Positions 16,227 through 23,644 of a stretch of DNA of 34,994 nucleotides are shown one piece after another. The stretch is taken from assembly GCA_025999115.1 (NCBI GenBank), contig BNWW01000022.1, positions 1 to 34,994 of the forward strand, in the 5' to 3' direction. Source of the DNA: Bacteroidia bacterium. Its GTDB lineage: Bacteria > Bacteroidota > Bacteroidia > Bacteroidales > Azobacteroidaceae. A model generated the notes under the pieces. It made no database searches. It was not told where the DNA came from and saw only the letters and a list, made by a program, of their open reading frames with translations. The first letter of the stretch is position 1; each line of letters opens with the position of its first letter. A program made the position numbers and the translations under genes.

Positions 16227-17273
16227 TTATTTTTTATTAGGACTTTCCCTTAATGTATAAATCTTGGAACTCCAAGGAGAATAATTTAGAACCGTATTTT
16301 TGATGGTAAGAACGGTATTTTCTTCGTCGTGCAATTGAGACGTTGCTTCGTGAATCGCCATTGCAATCGCCGCGAAAACTTCACCGGATGATTGTTCGGC
16401 AATATCTTTTGCTTCTTCTTTGCTGACACCCGATGCTTTCATTAGTCGCCTGTGACTCAGGGAAACGGCTGTATTTCCAACTACCTTGAAAGACAAGTAA
16501 AGTGCAAGTAATCCGAAAAACACTACTGCCATTGCCGTTAATGTCATCCCGATGCCAATAGGATCGTTGTTGGTAAAGTTTTCAACTTTGTCATTTTTAT
16601 CCAAAATAAAGTTGTTTGAACTCGGCGTTACTTGCGTAAATTGTATCCAAAGTTTATTACCTCCTGTGTAGCTTTGATTCAAACGCAATTCTTCATCCAA
16701 GCGTTTGGCATTCCAACCATCGTGCACCAAACCATAACTGATGTCAGCCTTTTGTCCGGCAGGTACGGTAACGGAATCGATAAACGTTCTTCCATCCGAA
16801 TCAAACAACGCAATGAAGTTTGATTGAAGAGAATCCAAATCAAAACTCAAGTGAAAAGTGCCGCGAGTAGGTTGACTGTCCGCCCAGAAAAGCAAATGTT
16901 GACTGGGTTTTACCTTTGTTAAAATATCTCCTTTGGGAATCGGATAGACACGCGGATCGTTCCCGTAAATATCCCGAAGCGTAAGTTTATTACCTGATTG
17001 ATACAAACGGGCATCCATTGCATTAATCGTTAAATAGCATCCGGCAATATTGACCGTACCCGCAGAGGAGTTGTAGATCTCTATCCAGGGATGTTGGATT
17101 CCGTAATCATCTTGAAAATTGGTTTCATTGATGACCAGAACTTCATTGATTTTGAGTGATGATGTACGTTGTGCCTGCACATTGGAAAATGTGCAAAGCA
17201 ACAGCAGTGACAACAGAGAACTCGTCATTGCAGGTCTGACCCACAACCTCAGCTTTATCCTATCTATTTTCAT
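16227..17273 (-). CDS. Lamin-tail domain/OadG fusion, decarboxylase gamma/delta-type subunit
   Basis: A 348-residue membrane protein predicted to anchor and assemble the decarboxylase. The N-terminus carries 'RLWVRPAMT' (residues 9-17), derived from a palindromic repeat element, then a signal sequence ending 'FSNVQAQ' (residue 35). Residues about 38-220 form a lamin-tail (LTD) immunoglobulin-like domain ('KINEVLVINETNF', 'HPWIEIYNSSAGTVNIAGCY'), expected on the periplasmic side. One transmembrane helix (239-265, 'IGIGMTLTAMAVVFFGLLAL') matches OadG. The cytoplasmic tail ends with 'VLNYSPWSSKIYTLRE', shared with the small protein at 20213-20509. The start at 17273 overlaps the preceding small OadG-like gene by 14 bp; an internal ATG after the repeat-derived segment is an alternative. 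Confidence 0.87.
   Translation of the reverse strand: MKIDRIKLRLWVRPAMTSSLLSLLLLCTFSNVQAQRTSSLKINEVLVINETNFQDDYGIQHPWIEIYNSSAGTVNIAGCYLTINAMDARLYQSGNKLTLRDIYGNDPRVYPIPKGDILTKVKPSQHLLFWADSQPTRGTFHLSFDLDSLQSNFIALFDSDGRTFIDSVTVPAGQKADISYGLVHDGWNAKRLDEELRLNQSYTGGNKLWIQFTQVTPSSNNFILDKNDKVENFTNNDPIGIGMTLTAMAVVFFGLLALYLSFKVVGNTAVSLSHRRLMKASGVSKEEAKDIAEQSSGEVFAAIAMAIHEATSQLHDEENTVLTIKNTVLNYSPWSSKIYTLRESPNKK
17227..17247. repeat. Degenerate palindromic repeat element inside the LTD-OadG gene
   Basis: The sequence attgcagg-tctga-cccacaac is a decayed version of the perfect palindrome at 20460-20480 (attgcggg-cttga-cccgcaat), with similar flanks (gtc before it). In the reverse frame it encodes 'VRPAMT', a translation commonly generated by this type of dispersed bacterial palindrome. 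Confidence 0.65.
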
Positions 17274-17403
17274 CTTCTTCTTTTTTGTAGGGGAAAAGTT
17301 TATCTACACCTACGATAATCACTAAAAATAATGCCATAAAGAGAAACACACCGGCCAAGCCAATACCTGTTATCTCTAATGCTTTTGTTAAAACTTCTAC
17401 ATC
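17260..17403 (-). CDS. Small OadG-like single-pass membrane protein (47 residues)
   Basis: A short gene beginning MVEVLTKALEITG. It has one predicted transmembrane helix (about residues 12-33, 'GIGLAGVFLFMALFLVII') followed by a charged cytoplasmic tail 'DKLFPYKKEEDENR'. The layout, an N-terminal short segment, a Gly/Val/Phe-rich helix with 'G-x-G-x-x-G-V-F' and a short acidic-basic tail, matches the N-terminal half of OadG/MmdD gamma-delta subunits. It lies between the first beta subunit gene and the LTD-OadG gene, and its stop (17260-17262) overlaps the latter's start, implying translational coupling. It would be missed by gene finders with a 60-residue cutoff. The alternative start at 17407 is in another frame. 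Confidence 0.8.
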   Translation of the reverse strand, partial: DVEVLTKALEITGIGLAGVFLFMALFLVIIVGVDKLFPYKKEEDENR

Positions 17404-17468
17404 CATTTTATTCTTTGTTTTTAATGTTTTTTAGATGAAAGACAAAAGGCATAAATTGTCTTTGTCCG

Positions 17469-17503
17469 AATGTCTTATATCTAATATCTTGTGTCTTATG
17501 TCT
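17469..17503. repeat. Five-unit heptanucleotide tandem repeat
   Basis: Five consecutive 7-bp units fit the pattern [ta][ag]tntct-like: aatgtct, tatatct, aatatct, tgtgtct, tatgtct. The array ends 3 bp before the stop of the beta-subunit gene at 17507 and lies in the only sizeable gap (103 bp) of the decarboxylase operon. Degenerate heptamer arrays of this kind resemble the STRR heptamers described in other bacteria. Confidence 0.75.
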
Positions 17504-17506
17504 TTT

Positions 17507-18655
17507 TTACATAAATAACGGAACCAACAACAATATCAGTCCACCAACTACTACCGAGCCGATTTGTCCGCCGACATTGGAACTGATAGCAGGCATCAAC
17601 AAGTAATTGTTCGGGTCTTCCTTCAAGCCCATTCCGTGAATCACACGTGCTGACATCGGGAATGCCGAGATGCCGCAAGCGCCAACCATCGGATTGATTT
17701 TATTACCTTCTTTATAAAACAAGTTCAAGAATTTAGCGCAAAGAACACCTCCTGCCGTATCAAATACGAATGCAAAAACACCCAGTCCCATAATCATCAA
17801 TGTATCCAAACGAACAAACCGTTCGCCGGTCATGGTACTGGCAATCGTGATACCAAGCAAGATTGTTACCAAGTTAGCCAATTCTTTTTGTGCCGTTTGC
17901 GACAAAGAATTAAGCACGCCGCATTCGCGAATCAAATTACCGAACATCAAAAAGCCTAACAAAGCCAAAGACGAGGGAGCAATGATACCTGCCAAAACCG
18001 TGATGATAATCGGGAAAAGAATCAGCGTTGTACGCGAAACTTTTTTACTTGTATCGGTTTTCATACGAATCAAACGTTCTTTTTTCGTGGTCAACGCACG
18101 AATTACCGGCGGTTGAATGATAGGCACCAACGACATATACGAATAGGCAGCCACCGAAATCGGACCTAACAAATTAGGCGCCAACTGTTGTGATACGATA
18201 ATGGATGTAGGACCATCGGCAGCGCCAATGATTCCGATAGAAGCTGCTTCGGGCAAACTAAAGCCTACACAAACAGCAAAAATCATGGTAATAAAAATAC
18301 CGAACTGAGCGGCGGCACCAAACAGCAGCAAACTCGGTTTTTGAAATAACGGGGAAAAGTCAATCATTGCCCCGATAGCAACAAATATCAACAATGGGAA
18401 TACTTCGGTAACAATACCTGCCTTGAAAAATACATCTAACGCACCAATGATTGTGTTTCCGGCTGGGTCGATTTGTGTAAGCGCCGCTGTAAAAGGGATG
18501 TTTACCAGAATAGCGCCAAATCCCATGGGCAAAAGCAAGGTGGGTTCGTATCCCTTCCTGATTGCCAAATATATCAATGTCAGCCCAACGGCTATCATCA
18601 CTAAATTTTGCCACGTCATAAACGCGATGGCGGGCAGCAAAGTTTGAAAATCCAT
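17507..18655 (-). CDS. Sodium-pumping decarboxylase beta subunit, copy 1
   Basis: A 382-residue polytopic membrane subunit of the OadB/MmdB/GcdB family that releases CO2 from carboxybiotin and pumps Na+. Key positions are intact: Asp147 ('GAADGPT'), Tyr173 ('AAYSYMSLVP'), and Asn321, Gly325, Ser330 and Arg337 ('NPMVGACGISAFPMSAR'). It starts 5 bp after the TerC-family gene and lies downstream of alpha and biotin carrier genes, so it is the likeliest beta partner of the methylmalonyl-CoA decarboxylase. A cysteine (Cys327) replaces the usual Ala in the 'GNAGVS' block. The next gene is the 47-residue OadG-like peptide after 103 bp. Confidence 0.96.
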   Translation of the reverse strand: MDFQTLLPAIAFMTWQNLVMIAVGLTLIYLAIRKGYEPTLLLPMGFGAILVNIPFTAALTQIDPAGNTIIGALDVFFKAGIVTEVFPLLIFVAIGAMIDFSPLFQKPSLLLFGAAAQFGIFITMIFAVCVGFSLPEAASIGIIGAADGPTSIIVSQQLAPNLLGPISVAAYSYMSLVPIIQPPVIRALTTKKERLIRMKTDTSKKVSRTTLILFPIIITVLAGIIAPSSLALLGFLMFGNLIRECGVLNSLSQTAQKELANLVTILLGITIASTMTGERFVRLDTLMIMGLGVFAFVFDTAGGVLCAKFLNLFYKEGNKINPMVGACGISAFPMSARVIHGMGLKEDPNNYLLMPAISSNVGGQIGSVVVGGLILLLVPLFM

Positions 18656-18660
18656 ATCTA

Positions 18661-19734
18661 TTATTTTTTATTGTATTTTAATTCTTCAATTTCTTTTTTC
18701 TTGTCGGCAATTCTTTCGCGAAGTTCAACGATTTTTTTCTCGTCCGAAATCAACATAGAAAGCACTATTGAGAATGCAAGCGTAAATATGATAATGGCAA
18801 GCGAAACCCATGAATGTGCATGAAAAAAATCTGCAACCGGTTCAAAAAACCCCAAAAGCATTTTTACACCGATAAAAAACAGAATAAAACATACACCGTG
18901 TTTGAGGAAACGGAACATTTTCATAATGCCTTTTAACGCAAAGAACAGAGATACCAGGCCCATTACAGCAAATACATTCGACGAAACAGCCAAAAAGTTT
19001 TCTTCGCTGTGCGAAAGTATGCCCTGTTCGCCTTCGGCAATCACGCCAATAATAGCAGGAATAGAGTCAACGGCAAACAGCACATCTGTTGAACCAATTA
19101 CTAAAAGACAAAGGAAAATGACCGTAACAAAACCTTTGCCGTTTTCTTTTACAAAAAATTTGGAACAGTGTTCGTCGGCATAAATCGGGAAAATTTTGGA
19201 TGCTCCCTTGTAGAGAATATTCGATTGGGGATCCACTTGGTCTTCTTCATTAGAAAAAGCCATTTTGGCGGCAGTATAAACCAAAATTGCGCCGAAAATG
19301 TAAATTACCCACTCAAATTTCTGAACGAGCGCCATTCCCACAAGAATAAATAAAATCCGCAACACAATAGAAATCAAAATACCCATTTTCAGCAGTTTCG
19401 GCTGATTGTGAGAGGCTATTGCCATCATAGAGAAAATCATTATAAACACAAACAGATTATCAACCGAAAGTGAATATTCGGTAAGATAACCCGCTATAAA
19501 TTTCATTCCCATTTCGTGCGAAGTAACCACATCAGGGCTACCTTCATTTTGAGGGAAGAAAAAATAAATCGCCGCACCAAAAAGCAATGCAACCGAAATC
19601 CACACACCGGTCCAGCGTAACGAAGTCTTAACAGAAATTTCGCCTTTGCGATGGTCGGTAACGAACATATCAACGAAATACACCACGATGAAGATTGCAA
19701 TAAAAGCAATCCACCAAAGAGTCATTGTACTCAT
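18661..19734 (-). CDS. TerC/Alx-family integral membrane protein
   Basis: A 357-residue polytopic protein of the TerC family, whose studied members handle manganese export or tellurite resistance. About nine hydrophobic segments are visible. Family signature blocks are 'YLTEYSLSVDNLFVFIMIFS' and 'LLVIGSTDVLFAVDSIPAII', each carrying the conserved membrane Asp residues (SVDN and STD..FAVDS). The C-terminus is a charged, possibly coiled-coil tail rich in E, K and R ('ELRERIADKKKEIEELKY'). It lies between the biotin carrier (13 bp) and the beta subunit (5 bp), making co-transcription near certain, although TerC has no recognised role in biotin-dependent decarboxylation. The family call is secure; a metal or ion link to the Na+ pump is speculative. 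Confidence 0.93.
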   Translation of the reverse strand: MSTMTLWWIAFIAIFIVVYFVDMFVTDHRKGEISVKTSLRWTGVWISVALLFGAAIYFFFPQNEGSPDVVTSHEMGMKFIAGYLTEYSLSVDNLFVFIMIFSMMAIASHNQPKLLKMGILISIVLRILFILVGMALVQKFEWVIYIFGAILVYTAAKMAFSNEEDQVDPQSNILYKGASKIFPIYADEHCSKFFVKENGKGFVTVIFLCLLVIGSTDVLFAVDSIPAIIGVIAEGEQGILSHSEENFLAVSSNVFAVMGLVSLFFALKGIMKMFRFLKHGVCFILFFIGVKMLLGFFEPVADFFHAHSWVSLAIIIFTLAFSIVLSMLISDEKKIVELRERIADKKKEIEELKYNKK

Positions 19735-19747
19735 AAAACCGGTCTAT

Positions 19748-20185
19748 TTATCCTATTACGACAAGGTCTGCACCTTCCAACACAGAGTCGCCTTTGTTGG
19801 CGATTATCTCTTTAATTTCTCCGTCGCGATCGGCATTGATGGCATTTTCCATTTTCATTGCTTCCAAAGTCAACACTTTTTGACCTTTTTTCACGACATC
19901 ACCTATTTTAACATTGATGTCGAGAATGATACCGGGAAGCGGCGATTTCAACGCAGCTGCCGAAGCAGAGGTTTGCACCGGTTTAACGATGGGTTTTACT
20001 GGTTCCTGAGCAGGACGTTGCACTACCGGTGTTGCTTTTTTCTCCGGCGTTGCTTTCTTCTCAGGTGTGTCGATTTGTACTTGATACGATGTGCCGTTTA
20101 CTTCCACTTCGGCCGTACCGTTTTCGATGTCATTAATTACAACTTTGTAAACGTTTCCGTTAATTGTATATTTGAAATTTTTCAT
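19748..20185 (-). CDS. mmdC: Biotin carboxyl carrier subunit of methylmalonyl-CoA decarboxylase
   Basis: A 145-residue biotin carrier that shuttles CO2 from the alpha subunit to the membrane beta subunit. It ends in a biotinyl domain with the canonical 'EAMKMEN' motif, biotinylated on Lys111, and 'KSPLPGIILDI' at its start (about residue 80). A flexible linker (about residues 40-78) rich in Pro, Lys and Thr contains a short direct repeat 'EKKATPEKKATP'. The N-terminal 40 residues form a small beta domain ('MKNFKYTINGNVYKV') typical of Bacteroidota carriers. It sits 27 bp after the mini OadG-tail gene and 13 bp before the TerC gene. The symbol follows Veillonella-type nomenclature and is functional rather than orthology-proven. 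Confidence 0.95.
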   Translation of the reverse strand: MKNFKYTINGNVYKVVINDIENGTAEVEVNGTSYQVQIDTPEKKATPEKKATPVVQRPAQEPVKPIVKPVQTSASAAALKSPLPGIILDINVKIGDVVKKGQKVLTLEAMKMENAINADRDGEIKEIIANKGDSVLEGADLVVIG

Positions 20186-20212
20186 TTAAATAATGTGTTT
20201 AATAATTATTTT

Positions 20213-20509
20213 TTATCTTCTTAAAGGTACCTCTCTCAATGTATAGATTTTAGAACTCCATGGTGAATAATTGTTCGCTACGTTGTGAATGGTTAAAACG
20301 TTACTTTCCATATCGTGCCATTCCATTGTATTAGACAATGCCAACGCGATGGCGGCAAAGATTTCACCCGATTGACCGGTCGAATCGAACAATGCTAGCG
20401 CAATAGCAGCAAAGATTTCGCCCGGTTGAGTCGTTGAAACAGTTGTTTCATCCTTTGTCATTGCGGGCTTGACCCGCAATCCCCTGAATAAATTTGTTAT
20501 TCCGTTCAT
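20213..20509 (-). CDS. Mini OadG-tail protein, possible epsilon-like decarboxylase subunit
   Basis: A 98-residue protein without a clear transmembrane helix. The N-terminal 17 residues (including 'RGLRVKPAMT') are encoded by a palindromic repeat element. Residues 30-58 contain an 11-residue block 'GEIFAAIALAL' occurring twice with an 18-residue period. The tail ('NNYSPWSSKIYTLRE') matches the C-terminus of the LTD-OadG fusion, so this is a free-standing copy of that cytoplasmic tail. In Veillonella methylmalonyl-CoA decarboxylase, the small epsilon subunit is likewise related to the C-terminus of delta. By analogy this may be an epsilon-like subunit (inference). It lies between the alpha subunit (56 bp) and the biotin carrier (27 bp). 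A deletion derivative of a full OadG gene is the alternative. Starting at Met17 would exclude the repeat. Confidence 0.7.
   Translation of the reverse strand: MNGITNLFRGLRVKPAMTKDETTVSTTQPGEIFAAIALALFDSTGQSGEIFAAIALALSNTMEWHDMESNVLTIHNVANNYSPWSSKIYTLREVPLRR
20336..20422 (-). repeat. Intragenic 54-bp tandem duplication
   Basis: The block encoding 'GEIFAAIALAL' occurs twice, period 54 bp, with several synonymous differences, so the duplication is old or under protein-level selection. The LTD-OadG paralogue has one copy ('GEVFAAIAMAI'). Confidence 0.8.
20460..20480. repeat. Perfect palindromic repeat element, within a coding start region
   Basis: Arms attgcggg (20460-20467) and cccgcaat (20473-20480) are perfectly complementary around cttga. 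This is the core of a widespread class of dispersed bacterial palindromes whose translation gives 'VKPAMT'. It lies inside the N-terminal codons of the mini OadG-tail gene. Confidence 0.8.
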
Positions 20510-20530
20510 TTTATTTATTTCTCTTTCATG

Positions 20531-20555
20531 GGATGGCGGAGCAAGTCCGCCATCC
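20531..20555. repeat. Second perfect palindrome in the mmdA downstream spacer
   Basis: Arms ggatggcgga (20531-20540) and tccgccatcc (20546-20555) are perfectly complementary around gcaag. It shares the 5-nt CTTG-type loop and the GC-rich arm style of the element 50 bp away. As RNA it forms a strong hairpin between mmdA and the next gene. There is no T-run, so mRNA stability or attenuation is more likely than termination. Confidence 0.8.
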
Positions 20556-20565
20556 TGACAAATGA

Positions 20566-22119
20566 TTATAAAGGAAGATTATCGTGCTTTTTGGCAGGAT
20601 TTGTCTGCTTCTTAGTCGCCAATTGTTGCAAAGCGCGAATAATGCGGAAACGAGTGTTACGCGGTTCAATCACGTCGTCGATATAACCGTATTTAGCTGC
20701 ATTGTAAGGATTTGCAAAAGCTTTTGTGTATTCTGCTTCTTTTTCTGCAAATACTTTAGCCGGGTCTTCGGAAGCTTTGGCTTCTTTTGCATACAGCACT
20801 TCTACGGCGCCCTTGCCACCCATAACAGCGATTTCCGCCGTAGGCCAAGCATAATTCATGTCGCCGCGCAATTGTTTACAACTCATCACGATATGTGCGC
20901 CACCATAAGATTTACGCAATGTAATGGTTACTTTGGGTACCGTTGCTTCGCCGTAAGCATAAAGCAATTTGGCTCCGTGAGTAATTACGCCGCCGTATTC
21001 CTGACCTGTTCCCGGAAGGAATCCCGGAACATCCACCAAGGTTACAATCGGAATATTGAATGCATCGCAGAAACGAACAAAACGAGCGGCTTTGCGAGAG
21101 GCGTTGATATCCAATACACCGGCTAAAGCCTTGGGCTGATTGGCAACGATACCTACCGAACGTCCGTTGAAATGGGCGAATCCGACGATGATATTTTTAG
21201 CAAAATCGGCATGTACTTCGAGAAATTCTCCGTCGTCGATGATGGCGCCGATCACTTCGTACATATCGTAGGGTTTATTGGGGCTATCCGGAATGATTTC
21301 ATTCAAAGAATCTTCCAGACGGTCGATTGGGTCATTCGTGGGTTTGATAGGCGCTTCTTCCAAATTGTTTTGAGGAAGGAAACTCAATAAACGGCGAATC
21401 AAAGCAAGGCCCTCTTCTCCGGAGTCAACGGCAAAATGGGTAACACCCGAACGACTGGCGTGCACTTGTGCACCACCCAACTGTTCTTGGGTTACATCTT
21501 CTCCTGTTACCGTTTTTACTACAGCCGGACCTGTCAAGAACATATAGCTTACGTTCTTAACCATGAGAGTAAAGTCGGTCAAAGCCGGCGAATACACTGC
21601 ACCACCGGCGCAAGGGCCAAAAATTCCGGAAATCTGAGGAACTACCCCAGAAGCCAGAATGTTGCGTTGGAAAATTTCAGCATAGCCTGCCAAAGCGTTG
21701 ATACCTTCTTGGATACGTGCGCCGCCTGAGTCGTTCAAACCCACAATAGGAGCGCCCATACGCATGGCCAAATCCATCACTTTACAAATTTTCAATGCCA
21801 TTGTTTCCGACAAAGAGCCACCGATTACGGTAAAATCTTGTGCGAAAATATAGACTAAACGGCCTTCAATAGTACCATAACCGGTTACCACGCCGTCGCC
21901 TAAGAATGTTTTCTTTTCCATACCAAAATTGGTACAGCGATGTTCTACGAACATATCTAACTCTTCAAAGCTGCCTTCGTCGAGCAACATTGCAATACGT
22001 TCCCGAGCGGTATATTTACCTTGGGAATGTTGTTTTTCAATGGCTTTTTCTCCGTCACCCAAACGGGCTTGAACCCGTAAGTCGATAAGTTCTTTTACCT
22101 TATCTAATTGACTACTCAT
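20566..22119 (-). CDS. mmdA: Methylmalonyl-CoA decarboxylase alpha subunit (carboxyltransferase)
   Basis: A 517-residue cytoplasmic carboxyltransferase that moves the carboxyl of methylmalonyl-CoA to biotin, yielding propionyl-CoA. The two-lobed crotonase-like fold is evident from the N-lobe '[12 protein letters not shown]' and '[12 protein letters not shown]' and the C-lobe '[13 protein letters not shown]' and '[10 protein letters not shown]'. Length fits MmdA/PccB. The sequence alone does not separate MmdA from PccB, but neighbouring epimerase, biotin carrier and Na+-pump beta genes and the absence of a biotin carboxylase strongly favour the decarboxylase. It follows the epimerase by 16 bp. 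No defect is seen. Confidence 0.95.
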   Translation of the reverse strand: MSSQLDKVKELIDLRVQARLGDGEKAIEKQHSQGKYTARERIAMLLDEGSFEELDMFVEHRCTNFGMEKKTFLGDGVVTGYGTIEGRLVYIFAQDFTVIGGSLSETMALKICKVMDLAMRMGAPIVGLNDSGGARIQEGINALAGYAEIFQRNILASGVVPQISGIFGPCAGGAVYSPALTDFTLMVKNVSYMFLTGPAVVKTVTGEDVTQEQLGGAQVHASRSGVTHFAVDSGEEGLALIRRLLSFLPQNNLEEAPIKPTNDPIDRLEDSLNEIIPDSPNKPYDMYEVIGAIIDDGEFLEVHADFAKNIIVGFAHFNGRSVGIVANQPKALAGVLDINASRKAARFVRFCDAFNIPIVTLVDVPGFLPGTGQEYGGVITHGAKLLYAYGEATVPKVTITLRKSYGGAHIVMSCKQLRGDMNYAWPTAEIAVMGGKGAVEVLYAKEAKASEDPAKVFAEKEAEYTKAFANPYNAAKYGYIDDVIEPRNTRFRIIRALQQLATKKQTNPAKKHDNLPL

Positions 22120-22135
22120 GAAATTTATTTTTTAG

Positions 22136-22534
22136 TTATTGACATAATTCCGTTAAAACACTACCGGTTGATTTCGGGTGCAAGAATGCGATACTTAATC
22201 TTTCAGCGCCACCGCGGGGAGCTTTATCGATTAATTGCACGCCTTTGGATTCCACTTCGGCCAACGCACCGGCCACACTCGGAACGGCAAATGCGATGTG
22301 ATGCACGCCTTCGCCTTTCTTTTCGATAAATTTCGCGATGGTAGATTCTTCGCTGGTGGGTTCGAGCAATTCGATTTTCGTTTGACCTACTTTGAAGAAT
22401 GCTGTTTTAACTTTTTGGTCAGCCACTTCTTCGATGTTGTAGCACTTCAATCCAAGTACATTTTCATAATAGGGAAGTTGCGCTTCGATGCTTTTCACGG
22501 CAATCCCAATGTGTTCAATATGAGAAATATCCAT
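22136..22534 (-). CDS. mce: Methylmalonyl-CoA epimerase
   Basis: A 132-residue vicinal-oxygen-chelate enzyme that interconverts (R)- and (S)-methylmalonyl-CoA, feeding the decarboxylase. I chose the ATG at 22534 ('MDISHIEHIGIAV'), because the 14 residues from an upstream in-frame ATG at 22576 would overlap the promoter and are not family-like. Metal-ligand positions are visible: His of 'IEHIGIAV', Glu/Gln region of 'KIELLEP', His of 'VHHIAFAV' and the final Glu of 'SVLTELCQ'. Length matches the family. It is the first gene of the probable ten-gene operon, preceded by a -7 element at 22574-22581. Confidence 0.95.
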   Translation of the reverse strand: MDISHIEHIGIAVKSIEAQLPYYENVLGLKCYNIEEVADQKVKTAFFKVGQTKIELLEPTSEESTIAKFIEKKGEGVHHIAFAVPSVAGALAEVESKGVQLIDKAPRGGAERLSIAFLHPKSTGSVLTELCQ

Positions 22535-22573
22535 TGTAAAAAAATTAAAATATGTTATTTTAAAATGAGAGCG

Positions 22574-22581
22574 CAAAGGTA
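22574..22581 (-). promoter_or_regulatory. Probable -7 element of the mce-mmd operon promoter
   Basis: The minus strand reads TACCTTTG (complement of 22574-22581), a perfect TAnnTTTG match 40 bp upstream of the mce start. The expected -33 zone reads TTTC rather than TTTG at about 22602-22605, so the upstream element is weak. Confidence 0.6.
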
Positions 22582-22686
22582 GCCTATTTATCTTTAATTA
22601 AGAAATTTTTAAATCAATAATTTTTTGATTTTTTTCTTGATTTTTTGCACAATTTTCAATTATATGTGCAATTTTTATTCAATTTT

Positions 22687-22718
22687 TTTGGTTTCATTCG
22701 TAAAATCGCCTACTTTTG
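22687..22718 (+). promoter_or_regulatory. Bacteroidota-type promoter for etfBA
   Basis: TTTG at 22687-22690 and TACTTTTG at 22711-22718 are separated by 20 bp, a full consensus match. It lies about 50 bp upstream of etfB and diverges from the mce promoter, so the 235-bp spacer controls both the propionate operon and the electron-transfer flavoprotein operon. Confidence 0.85.
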
Positions 22719-22769
22719 CAGCTCGTTTGGAAAACAGATCCGAAAAAATAAATTTTAAAAGGAATAATA

Positions 22770-23642
22770 ATGAGCTTAAAAATTATTGTATTGGCGAAAC
22801 AAGTGCCGGATACGCGCAATGTAGGGAAAGATGCGATGAAAGAAGACGGTACCGTGAACCGTGCCGCCCTGCCTGCCATTTTCAATCCGGAAGATTTGAA
22901 CGCTTTGGAACAAGCCTTGCGCTTGAAAGATCAATATCCCGGTTCAACAGTTATGTTATTGACCATGGGGCCTCCCCGCGCCGCCGACATCATCCGGGAA
23001 GGTTTGTTCCGTGGAACCGACGGCGGTTATTTACTGACCGACCGCGCTTTCGCCGGCGCCGATACCTTAGCCACGAGTTACGCTTTGAGTATGGCCATCC
23101 GCAAAACCGGCGCTTTTGATGTGATTCTTTCCGGTCGTCAAGCCATCGACGGTGATACGGCGCAAGTAGGCCCGCAAGTAGCCGAGAAATTGAATATTCC
23201 GCAAATTACTTACGCCGAAGAAATTTTATCGGTTGAAAATAAAAACATTACCGTAAAACGTCGTTTGGAACACGGTGTAGAAATAGTGAAAGGCCAATTT
23301 CCGATTTTGATTACGGTCAACGGATCGGCAGCCGAATGTCGCCCGCGTAATGCCCGGCTCATTCAAAAATACAAATACGCAAAAACGATTTCGGAAAAAC
23401 AAGCCGAAAATACGGATTATGTGAATTTGTGTGATGCCCGCCCGTATTTGAATTTGGCTGAATGGAGTACGGCCGATGTGAATGCAGATATTCAACAATG
23501 CGGTCTTTCGGGTTCGCCCACGAAAGTGAAAAAGATTGAAAACGTTGTGTTTCAGGCGAAAGAGAGTAAAACTTTGGATTCTTCCGATGCGCAAATCGAA
23601 GAATTGATAGTGGAATTAATTGCTAATCATACAATTGGATAA
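22770..23642 (+). CDS. etfB: Electron transfer flavoprotein beta subunit
   Basis: A 290-residue subunit that binds AMP or, in bifurcating ETFs, a second FAD, and forms the heterodimer with EtfA to pass electrons from acyl-CoA dehydrogenases. Characteristic blocks are 'IVLAKQVPDT' at the N-terminus, 'NPEDLNALEQALRLKD', and 'ILSGRQAIDGDTAQVGPQVA' (about residues 110-129), the nucleotide-binding loop. Length is slightly above the classical 250-260, as in anaerobe ETFs. It is preceded by a full promoter and followed by etfA after 2 bp. Confidence 0.96.
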   Translation: MSLKIIVLAKQVPDTRNVGKDAMKEDGTVNRAALPAIFNPEDLNALEQALRLKDQYPGSTVMLLTMGPPRAADIIREGLFRGTDGGYLLTDRAFAGADTLATSYALSMAIRKTGAFDVILSGRQAIDGDTAQVGPQVAEKLNIPQITYAEEILSVENKNITVKRRLEHGVEIVKGQFPILITVNGSAAECRPRNARLIQKYKYAKTISEKQAENTDYVNLCDARPYLNLAEWSTADVNADIQQCGLSGSPTKVKKIENVVFQAKESKTLDSSDAQIEELIVELIANHTIG

Positions 23643-23644
23643 TC

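Noticed and set aside
22535..22576. N-terminal extension of the epimerase to an upstream ATG
   Set aside because: The added 14 residues overlap the -7 promoter element and do not resemble the family; the start at 22534 fits the usual length.
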